13,201 nucleotides of DNA, from assembly GCA_003485765.1 (NCBI GenBank), contig DNHS01000042.1, positions 17,959 through 31,159 on the forward strand. Direction: 5' to 3'. Of this stretch, positions 13,178-13,201 are shown piece by piece. A model generated the notes under the pieces. The model searched no databases, was not told the DNA's origin, and saw nothing but the letters and a program-made list of their open reading frames with translations. Source of the stretch: Candidatus Omnitrophota bacterium. GTDB taxonomy: Bacteria > Omnitrophota > Gorgyraeia > Gorgyraeales > Gorgyraeaceae. Position numbers and translations under genes: made by a program. The stretch's first letter is position 1, and every line of letters begins with the position of its first letter.

Positions 13178-13201
13178 TTATCCGCCTATCTGGCACATGC
13201 T
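13178..13201 (-). CDS. moaA: C-terminal tail of GTP 3',8-cyclase MoaA (partial)
   Basis: The last seven codons of a gene entering from beyond the window edge read SMCQIGG followed by TAA at 13178-13180. MoaA proteins end in a conserved M-x-x-I-G-G type tail whose two terminal glycines reach the active site. The frame ends eight bases before moaC and its stop overlaps the moaC ribosome site, which is the expected arrangement for moaA-moaC. The evidence is only seven residues plus context. Confidence 0.72.
   Translation of the reverse strand, partial: SMCQIGG

Noticed and set aside
13170..13201. MoaC extending to GTG 13196 or beyond the window edge
   Set aside because: Another frame of the same bases reads as the MoaA C-terminal tail SMCQIGG-stop, and the ATG at 13169 has a proper ribosome site.

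Overview
All genes in this window lie on the minus strand, so transcription runs from base 13201 towards base 1. The DNA looks bacterial, fairly AT-rich, with tight gene spacing and Shine-Dalgarno starts. Several short palindromic repeats sit between genes, and some lie inside coding sequence. This mix, with an uncharacterised secreted protein and a TPR-type GT-C glycosyltransferase start, suggests an uncultured anaerobe-like lineage such as Omnitrophota. That assignment is a guess from general style; no rRNA or ribosomal protein is present to test it.

In transcription order the window holds four blocks. (1) 13201-12735: the last seven codons of a probable moaA, ending in its Gly-Gly tail, then moaC, both for molybdenum cofactor synthesis. 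(2) 12664-11143: a 48-residue four-cysteine ORF overlapping the start of a Schlafen AlbA_2 / GHKL-ATPase / winged-helix regulator-like gene. (3) 11143-3729: three 11-bp tandem repeats, a good sigma70-type promoter, then a fatty-acid operon: hotdog acyl-CoA thioesterase, PaaK-like CoA ligase, FadI-like thiolase, FadJ/FadB-like multifunctional enzyme and a long membrane-type acyl-CoA dehydrogenase. Gaps between ligase, thiolase and multifunctional enzyme are 2 bases. (4) 3724-1: a MOSC protein and mogA (cofactor genes again), a single-domain ChrA transporter, a single-domain GDT1/TMEM165 cation transporter, a secreted transglutaminase-like protein, a secreted protein with EHPG repeats, and the N-terminus of a GT-C glycosyltransferase.

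The fatty-acid genes together give activation of an acid to its CoA ester, all four beta-oxidation steps and hydrolysis of acyl-CoA. No electron-transfer flavoprotein is present, so the electron acceptor of the dehydrogenase is outside the window. The molybdenum cofactor genes moaA-moaC and MOSC-mogA stand on either side of the regulator and beta-oxidation block, as though one cofactor operon had been split.

The least ordinary features are palindromic repeats that supply the N-terminal codons of both MOSC and mogA and form their overlap, a 45-base perfect hairpin directly after the fadJ stop, an 11-bp triple repeat upstream of the fatty-acid promoter, and a small Cys-rich ORF whose best Shine-Dalgarno leads into an in-frame TGA. 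I saw no RNA gene, CRISPR array, transposase or integrase, and no gene-free stretch over 300 bases.
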